Assembly: GCA_963711255.1 (NCBI GenBank)
Contig: CAVQDO010000035.1
Location: 124,001 to 188,000, forward strand
DNA from: GCA-2746365 sp963711255
Lineage (GTDB): Bacteria > Pseudomonadota > Gammaproteobacteria > SZUA-229
Length of the DNA stretch: 64,000 bases
Direction: 5' to 3'
The notes below the pieces were generated by a model. It searched no databases and was not told the DNA's origin. It saw only the letters and a list, made by a program, of their open reading frames with translations. Below, in pieces: positions 51,811-59,936 of the stretch (its first letter is position 1; each line of letters begins with the position of its first letter). A program made the translations under genes and the position numbers.

Positions 51811-52572
51811 CTATAGATTTTTTTTGATTAGTTCGTAAGCTTTGCGGATTTCCTGTGTTTTTTCCGTCGCCAGTGCGATCATTTCATCAGGTAATCCTTT
51901 GGCAACCAGTTTATCAGGGTGGTGCTGGCTCATTAAGCGGCGATAGGCTTTTTTAACTTCAGCTTCGCTGCTGCCCTTATCTACACCGATTATTTTATAT
52001 GCCTGGCTAAGTGTTAAGCTGTTATTGATGCTGGCTTCAGTGTTATTGGCTATGTTAAATAAGTGCTCAATTTCCTGCCGGGAAAAACCAAGAATTTCGC
52101 CAATGGTATAAAGAATGCGTTTTTCGCTGGCATCGATTTTTCCATCGGAAAGTGCAGTGGCAATTTGAATTTCGACAAACATCTGAATCAGGTTGCGACG
52201 ACGATGACATTCTTTTTTAAATTGATGCAGTACAGCTTCTAGCGGAAAATCTGCGGCTTTTCCCTGGTCAAAAAATTTAATGGCGGCTTTGCGTTGGTCT
52301 GCGGACAACTGCATTTGCGCCATAATATCTTTAGCGGCAGTAATTTCTTCGTTACTAACCTGGCCATCAGCTTTGGCAATATGGCCCATGACAGAGAAAG
52401 TCGTGGTAAAAAAAGCGGCCTGCACACGTTCCTGGTCGCCAAGATCGATACGGTCGCCCATTTTTATGCCGCGATCAAAGTTACCACCGAGCGCAGCGCC
52501 GATGATTGCACCTAACGGCCCGCCAAAAACAAAGCCTAATGTACCGCCAATAAATGTACCCCACCAGGCCAT
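51811..52572 (-). CDS. djlA: DjlA-type J-domain co-chaperone with TerB-like domain
   Basis: The 253-residue protein begins with a Gly-rich membrane segment (MAWWGTFIGGTLGFVFGGPLGA). It continues with a TerB-like helical domain (GHIAKADGQVSNEEITAAKDIM, ATALSDGKIDASEKRILYTIG) and ends in a J-domain with HPD in SQHHPDKLVAKG. DjlA stimulates DnaK at the membrane and influences envelope signalling. I use the ATG at 52572; a longer frame to 52614 lacks the family N-terminus. The Gly-rich region differs from the single clean helix of E. coli DjlA. Confidence 0.88.
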   Translation of the reverse strand: MAWWGTFIGGTLGFVFGGPLGAIIGAALGGNFDRGIKMGDRIDLGDQERVQAAFFTTTFSVMGHIAKADGQVSNEEITAAKDIMAQMQLSADQRKAAIKFFDQGKAADFPLEAVLHQFKKECHRRRNLIQMFVEIQIATALSDGKIDASEKRILYTIGEILGFSRQEIEHLFNIANNTEASINNSLTLSQAYKIIGVDKGSSEAEVKKAYRRLMSQHHPDKLVAKGLPDEMIALATEKTQEIRKAYELIKKNL

Positions 52573-52696
52573 CACTTTTTCCTCAATTATAAATGTGTTG
52601 TGTGATTCTACCACTTAACACGGGTGTTGAACTATGGTCGCAAGCGGTTACGGAAATAGAAAGTCGAGTCTTGGTGGTTGTTATTGCAGGGTAGGT

Positions 52697-53278
52697 TTAT
52701 TTTTGCAATGCATTAATGTGCAGTGCCAGCATATCAAGGATCTGCTCCATGGTTTCGGACTCGAGTAACAGCTGTTTCTGTTTGTTGCTGATTGGCAGCA
52801 ACTCACTGAGTCGATAACAAATATCAGCACTGTTATTAAAGTTGACCTGGTCTTTATAGCGTTCAGCGTATGGGTGTTGTAATAATTGCTTAAGGGTATC
52901 AGCAAGCGGCTTAAAAGCTTCCGGCAAAGCAGGGTTTTGCTCAATGCTTGAGTTCAATCGAACAGCTTCTGCAAGCAGCAGGCCATCATCTCTAACACTG
53001 CTGCCGGAAAGTTTAACGCGATATTTTGCTTCTATGGTTACACCCAGTAATCCGTTCGGCAGTGATTCCCAGTCAATAATTTCTACATAACAGCCTGTGC
53101 AGTATATTTGCGGCGTTGCGCCGACTTCTTTGCCATCACTGATTAAAACGATGACAAAGCCGGTTTGTTGTTTCATGCAGTCTTTGATCAAACTTAAATA
53201 ACGTTGCTCAAAGATTTGTAAGGGAAGTATGCTGCCGGGAAACAGTACCGTGTTTAAAGGAAATAATGCGTGTTTCAT
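52697..53278 (-). CDS. LON N-terminal (PUA-like) domain protein
   Basis: The 193-residue protein consists of the LON substrate-binding domain without ATPase or protease. The signature FPLNTVLFPGSILPLQIFEQRY is at the N-terminus, and VGVTIEAKYR-like strands follow (GLLGVTIEAKYRVKLSG). A helical region with DQVNFNNSADICYRLSELLP forms the rest. Stand-alone LON-N proteins are common in proteobacteria and have no assigned function. It overlaps the possible extended start of the divergent DUF1853 gene. Confidence 0.87.
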   Translation of the reverse strand: MKHALFPLNTVLFPGSILPLQIFEQRYLSLIKDCMKQQTGFVIVLISDGKEVGATPQIYCTGCYVEIIDWESLPNGLLGVTIEAKYRVKLSGSSVRDDGLLLAEAVRLNSSIEQNPALPEAFKPLADTLKQLLQHPYAERYKDQVNFNNSADICYRLSELLPISNKQKQLLLESETMEQILDMLALHINALQK

Positions 53279-53325
53279 GTTTATATTATGAATCTTCTGG
53301 CAGCGTCTGTGTAGGGTTAAATTAT

Positions 53326-54246
53326 ATGCATGAATCAGTATTTAAACATCAGTCTGTACGCGATATGGCCTGGGCTATTTCCAGTCCGCCATTGATTGTG
53401 CAGTCATCGAACCACTGCGTCTGGCCAGATAGCCGGTGGTACCGGGCAATTTATAATAAATCAATACCATGGTTACGGCATGTAGATGATGATCCCTCTG
53501 AGCTGGATGCTCTACTTGGCAGTCAGAATGATCGCCGACTGGGTAAATATTTTGAAACCCTGTGGTTTTACTGGCTCAGTCACCAGCCGGATTATGAGAT
53601 TGTTGAAAATAATGTGCAGATTATTATTGATGGTGAAACGCTTGGTGAAATAGATTTTATTATTTACGACAAACTCACGAAACAGACGATTCACTGGGAG
53701 TTAGCGGTAAAATTTTATCTTGGTGCTGGTGATACCAGTAAAATGCGAAACTGGCACGGTCCAAACTTGCGAGATCGTCTGGATATTAAAGTCGATCATC
53801 TGTTACATCGGCAAAGCCTGCTCAGTAAAGATAAACGGGTGGTGCAATGGCTCAAACAAAAGGGAATAAGGATTGATGCCTGTGCAGTTATATTGAAGGG
53901 TCGGCTTTATTTTCCCTGTCGTTTGATGGCGGAATATGGGGGCTTAGACGACGGGGTATTGCCGCAATGGTGTCCGCCTGACCTGTTAACTGGCTTGTGG
54001 TATAAAGTCTCTCAGTTTGAGCAGGAATTTGATGCTTGCCAGCAGTTTTTACCCCTGATAAATAGTGGCTGGATGGAAAGTATATCGACACTAAAAGTAA
54101 GTGAATGGCAGAGAAAATCAGACTTATTTAAGACTATTTCTAAAAATGGGCTGCGCTTACCACTGCACGTTCAGTTAAAAAATCCTCGCCACAGCGGGGA
54201 TAGAGCCTTTTTGATGGAAGAAAACTGGCCGCAAAAAAACACATGA
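53326..54246 (+). CDS. DUF1853 family protein
   Basis: The 306-residue protein follows the DUF1853 pattern: the N-terminal VRDMAWAISSPPL, the segment RRLGKYFETLWFYWLS, and GEIDFIIYD...HWELAVKFYLG, which has the D/E-x-K spacing of a PD-(D/E)XK nuclease-like core. It ends with helical and charged segments. The function is unknown; the nuclease-like core is inference. I use the ATG at 53326 because DUF1853 similarity begins there. A TTG- or ATG-started frame from 53266 would overlap the divergent gene. Confidence 0.8.
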   Translation: MHESVFKHQSVRDMAWAISSPPLIVQSSNHCVWPDSRWYRAIYNKSIPWLRHVDDDPSELDALLGSQNDRRLGKYFETLWFYWLSHQPDYEIVENNVQIIIDGETLGEIDFIIYDKLTKQTIHWELAVKFYLGAGDTSKMRNWHGPNLRDRLDIKVDHLLHRQSLLSKDKRVVQWLKQKGIRIDACAVILKGRLYFPCRLMAEYGGLDDGVLPQWCPPDLLTGLWYKVSQFEQEFDACQQFLPLINSGWMESISTLKVSEWQRKSDLFKTISKNGLRLPLHVQLKNPRHSGDRAFLMEENWPQKNT

Positions 54247-54287
54247 CAAAGTTACAGGTTTTATATTCCATTTTAATTTAACTTGGT

Positions 54288-54293
54288 TATAAT
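54288..54293 (+). promoter_or_regulatory. -10 element placing the fur-like transcript start at its ATG
   Basis: TATAAT at 54288-54293 is a perfect -10 hexamer. The ATG begins at 54300, six bases later, where sigma-70 normally starts transcription, and no Shine-Dalgarno is visible. The mRNA may therefore be leaderless. The -35 region (about 54265-54270, ATTCCA) is weak, so the promoter may need an activator or read weakly. Confidence 0.5.
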
Positions 54294-54299
54294 ACGTAC

Positions 54300-54728
54300 A
54301 TGGAAAATTTAACTATTACATTCCCCCTCGAGCGTAGCGAAGTTGTTTCAATGCTGCAGCAATTTAAAATTTCACCAACACGGCAGCGTGTTGAGATCGC
54401 TGAGTTTTTATTTCAGCGGCCACAACATCTATCCGCTGAGAAAATCCTGGATGGCGTAACAGAAGCCGGTAATCGTGTATCACGTGCTACGGTTTACAAT
54501 ACCATGGGCCTGTTTGCTAACAAGGGTGTGGTACGGGAAGTGTTGATTGATAGAGAGCGGGTATTTTATGACTCGAATCCGGTTGTTCATCAACACCTTT
54601 ACAATGTTGATACCGGTCAGTTGACTGACATCTATGATGCCGAAGTTGATATGGTATCCGCACCCGATTTGCCGGAAGGTTTAAAGATTATCGATACTGA
54701 TATAGTTTTTAAAGTGTCATCGAAATAA
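54300..54728 (+). CDS. Fur-superfamily transcriptional regulator, Irr/PerR-like
   Basis: A 142-residue regulator has a winged helix (ISPTRQRVEIAEFL, RVSRATVYNTMGLFANKG) and a dimerisation domain. The sensing region is VVHQHLYNVDTGQLTDI, lacking the Fur HHHDH signature and any CxxC zinc pair. Irr- and some PerR-type Fur relatives have such reduced sites, so it probably senses haem-linked iron or peroxide. The convergent DUF3501/Fe-S/rubrerythrin cluster carries a matching 7-1-7 box upstream of rubrerythrin (57362-57376). Whether it is Irr or PerR in function cannot be decided here. Confidence 0.82.
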   Translation: MENLTITFPLERSEVVSMLQQFKISPTRQRVEIAEFLFQRPQHLSAEKILDGVTEAGNRVSRATVYNTMGLFANKGVVREVLIDRERVFYDSNPVVHQHLYNVDTGQLTDIYDAEVDMVSAPDLPEGLKIIDTDIVFKVSSK

Positions 54729-54753
54729 TGCATTAGTGACTTATTAGTCAAAT

Positions 54754-54792
54754 AAAAAAACCTGCTTAAGCGAAGCGTAAGCAGGTTTTTTT
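54754..54792. terminator. Bidirectional intrinsic terminator between the fur-like and DUF3501 genes
   Basis: AAAAAAACCTGCTTA and TAAGCAGGTTTTTTT form a symmetric stem around the loop AGCGAAGCG. It can terminate transcription from both convergent genes. Confidence 0.92.
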
Positions 54793-54817
54793 AACGAATC
54801 AGCCTGTCTGTGGAAAT

Positions 54818-55402
54818 TCAGGCCAGGTCAGACGCCAGTGAGTCGCGAATATTGTCAGCTACAGGGCTAACGGTTTCGCGGTAATTTTCATGATCGACAC
54901 CGGCAGAAATACTGGCGCCGCTTTTTACTGCATCACACATGGCCTCATTCAGTTCGAAGCGCATAAAGTGCACGGCCGAGGTTTTTTCTTCGTTATCGCG
55001 CTCCAGGTCTTCATCCGCAATGGCGTAGACTTTTTCAAAGCCATCGACCTGCATCCAGACTAAATCTTCAATACCAATAAGGCGTGATAGCTGTCGTTGT
55101 CGCTCTTCAACTTCCGGGTACTGAATTAGCATTGTTGCTTTCCAGTTGCTGCCATCCGGGATGAGCGGATTATAGGCATCCAGTTCTTCCTGAATGCCTG
55201 CAGCATCAAATATTTTTTCCGTTTTCAGCATTTCCTGAACCTGGTACTGCATTATAAGCCTGTCTTCAAATGACAGTAACAAGTGCTCACCAAGTTCCAG
55301 TCGACGATTTTTTTTATGCGCCATAATTTTCTGGCGAAATTTATCGCGCATCTCAGAATATTCTTCCAGGCTATAAAGGTCGTTGCGAGTTAGTTTTGTC
55401 AT
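54818..55402 (-). CDS. DUF3501 family protein
   Basis: This 194-residue soluble protein begins MTKLTRNDLYSLEEYSEMRD and contains the conserved LSFEDRLIMQYQVQEMLKTE and NPLIPDGSNWKATMLIQYP segments of DUF3501. The family recurs beside rubrerythrin and Fe-S oxidoreductase genes, as here, so it may help that electron pathway. No cofactor motif is visible. It is the last gene of the cluster. Confidence 0.87.
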   Translation of the reverse strand: MTKLTRNDLYSLEEYSEMRDKFRQKIMAHKKNRRLELGEHLLLSFEDRLIMQYQVQEMLKTEKIFDAAGIQEELDAYNPLIPDGSNWKATMLIQYPEVEERQRQLSRLIGIEDLVWMQVDGFEKVYAIADEDLERDNEEKTSAVHFMRFELNEAMCDAVKSGASISAGVDHENYRETVSPVADNIRDSLASDLA

Positions 55403-55444
55403 GCGTTATATGTTCTAAGTTTGATTAAGTTGACGGTTTTCGTA

Positions 55445-56773
55445 TTAAATATTATAAGCTTTTCTTACAAGTGAAATAGGATGAATCGGCTTGCTGCCAT
55501 CTGCCAGCCCGGCCTCAATATGATGGCCGGCCATAGCGCAATCACTGGTGTATACATCGGCGCCGTTTTGTTTAACCTTGTTGACCACGGGTTTACATAT
55601 TTTCATCGCGGTATCATGAGATTCACTTTTGAATGTATAAGTTCCGTCGTGCCCTGAGCAGCGTTCAATCGGTAAAACTTCGGTTTCAGGAATCAGGTTT
55701 AGCAGGTCGCGTGTTTTCATGCCGATTCGCTGAACACGTTGATGACAGGCCACGTGATAGGAAACCTTGCCCAACGGATTTTTGAAATCCGTATTCAGTA
55801 CGCCTGCTTTGTTGCGTAGCATCAGGTATTCAAAAGGATCGTACATTGCCTGCTGCACCTTTATCACGTCGGCATCATCTGGAAACATTAAAGGTAATTC
55901 CTGTTTGAACATTAATGTGCAGGAAGGCACCGGCGTGACAATGTCCCAGCCTTCAGCAACAAGTTGCGCCAGGATTTTTATGTTGGCATCTTTGGCTTTG
56001 CTCACTGCATCCAGATCGCCCAGCTCAAGTTTTGGCATGCCGCAGCACTGTGTATTTTGAACCAGCTGTACCTGCAGATTATTATGCTCAAATACCTTGA
56101 TCAGGTCTTCGCCAATCTGGGGCTCGTTATAGTTGCCGTAGCAGGTGGCAAACAGGGCAACCTTTCCGGTGGTATTGTCTGTTGCCTGCGCTGTGATACT
56201 CGCAGGCGTGCGTTTATTGTCGCGTTTAACGAGGGTGTTACTGTCGTAGGCCGGCAGCTGTGCATCCGGGTGTATACCCAGTGTTTTATCAAGCAGTTTT
56301 CGACTGAATGAATTTTTGTTTATGGCATTAACCGTTTGGGTAATGACCGGGATAGTGGCGAATTTACCAATAGTGTCGGCTGAGGTAATAAGTCTATCGC
56401 GGACTTTGCTGTCACCTTTTTTAAATTTAATGGCTTTGGCGCGCAGCATCAGGTGCGGGAAGTCAACATTCCATTCATGTGGTGGTACATACGGGCATTT
56501 GGTGAGGTAACACAGGTCGCAAAGATAGCAGTCATCAACTACTTTCCAGTAATCTTTTTTAGCGACACCATCGACTTCAAAAGTATCTGATTCATCAACG
56601 AGATCAAACAGGGTAGGAAAAGAACCGCACAGACTCACGCAGCGGCGGCAGCCATGACAGATATCAAAAACTCTTTCGAGTTCATTGAATAAATTGTCCT
56701 CTTCCCAGAATTCAGCCGTGTCCTGACCTAGCGGGTGTCGAGTGGGGGCTTCTAAGCTGCCTTCTCTTGCCAT
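55445..56773 (-). CDS. HdrD/GlpC-type Fe-S oxidoreductase with CCG domains
   Basis: The 442-residue protein has two N-terminal 4Fe-4S sites. One is DICHGCRRCVSLCGSFP (Cys39, 42, 45, 49) and the other is CYLCDLCYLTKCP (Cys82, 85, 88, 93). Two CCG-type domains follow, with QCCGMPKLE and the VACHQRVQ...ERCSGHDGTY region. This is the GlpC/HdrD layout, used to pass electrons between flavoproteins and thiols or quinones. Its partner here is probably rubrerythrin, giving a peroxide-reducing pathway. It lies 42 bases upstream of DUF3501 in transcription order. Confidence 0.9.
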   Translation of the reverse strand: MAREGSLEAPTRHPLGQDTAEFWEEDNLFNELERVFDICHGCRRCVSLCGSFPTLFDLVDESDTFEVDGVAKKDYWKVVDDCYLCDLCYLTKCPYVPPHEWNVDFPHLMLRAKAIKFKKGDSKVRDRLITSADTIGKFATIPVITQTVNAINKNSFSRKLLDKTLGIHPDAQLPAYDSNTLVKRDNKRTPASITAQATDNTTGKVALFATCYGNYNEPQIGEDLIKVFEHNNLQVQLVQNTQCCGMPKLELGDLDAVSKAKDANIKILAQLVAEGWDIVTPVPSCTLMFKQELPLMFPDDADVIKVQQAMYDPFEYLMLRNKAGVLNTDFKNPLGKVSYHVACHQRVQRIGMKTRDLLNLIPETEVLPIERCSGHDGTYTFKSESHDTAMKICKPVVNKVKQNGADVYTSDCAMAGHHIEAGLADGSKPIHPISLVRKAYNI

Positions 56774-56825
56774 AATGTTAACCTGTTAATGCGATAGTGT
56801 TGTACTGAGAATTTATAAAGGAGTT

Positions 56826-56858
56826 AAAAAAGGCCAGCCGTGTAATGACTGGCCTTTT
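56826..56858 (-). terminator. Intrinsic terminator after rubrerythrin
   Basis: On the minus strand, AAAAGGCCAG and CTGGCCTTTT form a ten-pair stem, with a T-tract after it. It lies between rubrerythrin and the Fe-S gene, so the downstream genes would be transcribed at a lower level by read-through or from another promoter. A second promoter is not obvious. Confidence 0.85.
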
Positions 56859-56882
56859 ATTGGCATAAACGAACTAAACCGA

Positions 56883-57299
56883 TTATTCCATGTTATCCAG
56901 TGCTTTCTGGAAACGGTTAGCATGTGAACGCTCAGCTTTAGCCAGCGTTTCAAACCAGTCAGCGATTTCGTCAAAGCCTTCATCGCGAGCTGTTTTAGCC
57001 ATACCCGGGTACATGTCTGTGTACTCGTGAGTTTCACCGGCAATTGAAGCCTTAAGGTTGTCATTGGTGCTACCGATAGGCAGGCCTGTTGCTGGATCGC
57101 CTGTTTCTTCAAGATATTCCAGGTGACCGTGGGCATGGCCGGTTTCGCCTTCCGCGGTTGAGCGGAATACTGCAGAAATATCGTTGTAGCCTTCTACGTC
57201 AGCTTTTGCAGCGAAATAAAGGTAGCGACGGTTTGCCTGTGATTCACCGGCAAAAGCATCTTTCAGGTTTTGTTCTGTTTTGCTGTCTTTTAATCCCAT
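56883..57299 (-). CDS. Rubrerythrin (ferritin-like, no rubredoxin domain)
   Basis: The 138-residue protein is a four-helix ferritin-like domain with the di-iron ligands in FAGESQANRRYL, STAEGETGHAHGHLEYL, SIAGETHEYTDMYPG and LAKAERSHANRF. It lacks the C-terminal rubredoxin domain of classical rubrerythrin, so its electrons must come from another protein, probably the adjacent Fe-S oxidoreductase. It reduces peroxide. A 7-1-7 inverted repeat 63 bases upstream suggests control by the linked Fur-superfamily regulator. Confidence 0.94.
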   Translation of the reverse strand: MGLKDSKTEQNLKDAFAGESQANRRYLYFAAKADVEGYNDISAVFRSTAEGETGHAHGHLEYLEETGDPATGLPIGSTNDNLKASIAGETHEYTDMYPGMAKTARDEGFDEIADWFETLAKAERSHANRFQKALDNME

Positions 57300-57361
57300 C
57301 TTATTATCTCCGTAGGTTTAATCATAAAAAATGGTGCAGCAGAGTGTACACCAATTTAAGG

Positions 57362-57376
57362 TTAGAATTATTCTAA
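57362..57376. promoter_or_regulatory. Irr/PerR-like operator (7-1-7 inverted repeat) upstream of rubrerythrin
   Basis: TTAGAATTATTCTAA is a perfect inverted repeat with seven-base arms around one T. It resembles both the PerR box (TTATAATnATTATAA) and the alphaproteobacterial Irr element (TTTAGAA...TTCTAAA). It lies 63-77 bases upstream of the rubrerythrin start on the minus strand and overlaps the expected -35 region of a promoter with -10 TACACT, a position suited to repression. Confidence 0.7.
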
Positions 57377-57714
57377 AATGGTGGATATGTCATGTCAACG
57401 TTTAAGCGACTATTTTGTCATATTTTTCTCTGCGATTAGCCTGAATCCGAGTACGGAATAAGCACTATCAGATGCATTAGCAGCGCAATATGCCGGGTGG
57501 TTCGGGTGAGGCGCGCAGTGATACAAGTCGCCACGGCGGACTCTTTATACTGTCATTCTCAGTTCCACCGGTACAGCCCTATATTTTTCATGTCATGACC
57601 TTTTTTAGGGTGTATTGATATCGACAATAACTTATCATTCGGGTTCATTACTATTTAATTAATCGCCTGGCGGGTTGTTCCCGGTGCCCGGCGATTTCAA
57701 TCGGAGTTATTCTC
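57377..57714 (+). other. Gene-free spacer with a stem-loop in the leader of the flavoprotein gene
   Basis: The 338 bases between the operator and the dihydrolipoamide dehydrogenase gene contain no plausible reading frame. The only structure I find is at 57662-57695: ATCGCC pairs with GGCGAT, with CGGG pairing with CCCG inside. It ends about 20 bases before the start codon, just upstream of CGGAG. No known riboswitch is recognised. Confidence 0.45.
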
Positions 57715-59112
57715 ATGACACGCGAAGTAGATGTTGCCATTTTAGGTGCCGGCAGTGCCGGCCTGTTTGCCTTATCCCAGGTTAAAAAACAAACAGATAA
57801 CTATGTACTGATTAATGGCGGTGAACTGGGTACTACCTGTGCGCGCGTTGGCTGTATGCCATCCAAGGTACTGATTCAGGTGGCCGAAGACTTTCATCGT
57901 AAGAGTATTTTTGAGCGTGAAGGTATTGATGGCGCAGAAGAACTTTCGCTTGATGTGCCTGCCAGCATGGAACATGTGCAGGATTTACGCGATGTTTTTG
58001 TCGATAAAACGCTGGGGGTTACCGATGGTATGGATGACGCCCATCTGATCGATGGCTACGCCCGGTTTATTTCAAACGACACGGTAGAAGTCAATGGCGA
58101 ACAGATAAAAGCCAAAAGCATAATAATTGCTACCGGTTCGACGCCGGTTATACCGTCTGCATGGCAGAGTTTCTCTGATGACATCCTTACTACCGACGAC
58201 TTTTTTGAGCTGGAAGATCTGCCGGCATCAATGGCGGTTATAGGCCTGGGCTCAATAGGGCTGGAAATTGGACAGTCATTGCATCGCCTGGGGGTAGAAG
58301 TTGCGGCGGTTGATCAGCTAAATACTATTGCCCGACTGGATGATGACAAGGTCAATGAACTGGCTATTCAGGTTATTGGAAAAGAATTCCCGCTGTGGCT
58401 GGGTCAGGCGGCGACACTGGAGAAAGTTGATGCGGGCATTAAGCTAACAGTCGGTGAAAACACGCTAGTGGTTGATAAAGTTCTGGCCAGCCTGGGCAGA
58501 AAACCCAATCTTGAAAATCTAAACCTGCAGGCTACCGATATCGCACTCGACGAACAGGGCATACCGGTATTTGATCCCCTGACCATGCAGCTTGGTGATA
58601 TGCCAATATTTATTGCCGGCGACGTTAACGCTGACCGCCCGATATTGCACGAGGCCGGACATGAAGGCCGCATCGCCGGTTATAACGCGGTGCATCAGCC
58701 AGTGGCAAAATTTAAGCGAAAAGTACCAATGGCGATAACTTTCTGTGACCCCAATATCGCCACCGTTGGTGCACAGCTTTCTGAACTCGATGCCGATAAG
58801 ATTGCCATCGGTGAAATACAGTTTGCACCGGTCGGACGCGCCCTGATTATTGGTAAAAATCGTGGTTTATTAAGGCTTTATGTGCAGAAGTCGGATGGCC
58901 TGCTGCTGGGCGCCAGCATGTGCTGCGTCAAAGCAGAGCATCTTGCGCACCTGATTTGCTGGTCGATGCAGAATAATATGACGGTGTTCGATATGCTGAA
59001 AATGCCGTTTTATCATCCTGTTATAGAAGAGGCTTTGCAGGCTGCCTTATACAGCGTGCTATCACAACTGGATATACAGCATGAGCTGGTAGAGCTGGAA
59101 CGTTTGTCATAG
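57715..59112 (+). CDS. Dihydrolipoamide dehydrogenase-like flavoprotein disulfide reductase
   Basis: The 465-residue protein has an N-terminal FAD site (VAILGAGSAGLFAL), the redox-active disulfide GTTCARVGCMPSK (Cys42 and Cys47), an NAD(P)H site (VIGLGSIGLEIGQSL) and the second FAD motif IFIAGDVNADRPILHEAG. The active-site histidine of the dimer partner is in FYHPVIEEALQ. The sequence suits a lipoamide dehydrogenase or a related reductase. It is not adjacent to genes for a 2-oxoacid dehydrogenase, so its physiological substrate is uncertain, and mercuric-reductase-like function is unlikely without a C-terminal cysteine pair. Confidence 0.88.
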   Translation: MTREVDVAILGAGSAGLFALSQVKKQTDNYVLINGGELGTTCARVGCMPSKVLIQVAEDFHRKSIFEREGIDGAEELSLDVPASMEHVQDLRDVFVDKTLGVTDGMDDAHLIDGYARFISNDTVEVNGEQIKAKSIIIATGSTPVIPSAWQSFSDDILTTDDFFELEDLPASMAVIGLGSIGLEIGQSLHRLGVEVAAVDQLNTIARLDDDKVNELAIQVIGKEFPLWLGQAATLEKVDAGIKLTVGENTLVVDKVLASLGRKPNLENLNLQATDIALDEQGIPVFDPLTMQLGDMPIFIAGDVNADRPILHEAGHEGRIAGYNAVHQPVAKFKRKVPMAITFCDPNIATVGAQLSELDADKIAIGEIQFAPVGRALIIGKNRGLLRLYVQKSDGLLLGASMCCVKAEHLAHLICWSMQNNMTVFDMLKMPFYHPVIEEALQAALYSVLSQLDIQHELVELERLS

Positions 59113-59207
59113 CTCCGAAATTGTGAGGAATACAGCTGTTATCAGCTAAACTAATTTCCTTGCAGTTTTAACAAAGGCCTCGATTGAGCATTGCGCCTGT
59201 ATTTCAA

Positions 59208-59777
59208 CTAGTTATTCCGGTGATGAATTAAACTATCGTGTATGGCTATACCCGTGTCTGAAATTTGTTCAAAGGCTGCACGGCTGCCGGTGAGGTTCCA
59301 AAGTTCCAGAGCAGCTAATGGCTGCATTGCCGGCGAACTGTATTGTCGAATGGTTTGCAGTAAATCCATCAATAAAATAAAACTTTCGGCCAGTTGCTGA
59401 TACAGCTCGGCAACTCCCTGCTGGGTGACGGTACTGATGTGGTGATATGCAGAGCGGCCCAAGTCCACATAGTAGCTGGCGCCGACCTGTCTTTTTTCGG
59501 CAGACTGCGGGTATAAACCGGAGACCAGTAAACATTGATCGCCTACATTACGCAATTGTTCACTGCGTAGCTGGCTGCTGAGCTGGTGTGATGATAAATA
59601 GTCCAGCGCCAGTGCTTTTGAATTAAGTTGCTGGTCTTTGGCAAAGCGCATCAGGGTAAATACCAGGTAGCTTTGCATGGCCTCATCCAGCTGACAGCCA
59701 TAGTCCTGTTCTGCTTCCTTTACCAGCGTGTGCCACTGGCACAGCTCGGAAGAATCTAAAATGAATTTTTTACTCAT
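59208..59777 (-). CDS. Conserved gammaproteobacterial protein of unknown function
   Basis: A 189-residue soluble, mostly helical protein begins MSKKFILDSSELCQWHTLVKEA. It contains an amphipathic helical core (SYLVFTLMRFAKDQQLNSKALAL, YQQLAESFILLMDLLQTIRQY) with no catalytic motif I recognise. I use the ATG at 59777, preceded by GAGGGTGAAG. A longer frame to 59828 has no convincing ribosome binding site. It is divergent from glyQ, and nothing in the sequence suggests a direct functional link. Confidence 0.6.
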   Translation of the reverse strand: MSKKFILDSSELCQWHTLVKEAEQDYGCQLDEAMQSYLVFTLMRFAKDQQLNSKALALDYLSSHQLSSQLRSEQLRNVGDQCLLVSGLYPQSAEKRQVGASYYVDLGRSAYHHISTVTQQGVAELYQQLAESFILLMDLLQTIRQYSSPAMQPLAALELWNLTGSRAAFEQISDTGIAIHDSLIHHRNN

Positions 59778-59936
59778 ATCTTCACCCTCTGTATTACTTA
59801 TCGGCATGAAATGATTATTTTTGAGCATTTATCAAGATATAGCCCTTTTTTGGCTTAAACGCCATACAACAGGGTAATTTATCGCCGCCTTAAGGTATAC
59901 TTCGCCCTTTAAATAATGATCAGGCTTTTCAATTAC

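Noticed and set aside
57715..59112. Mercuric reductase
   Set aside because: The protein lacks the C-terminal cysteine pair and the N-terminal heavy-metal domain, and no mer genes are nearby.
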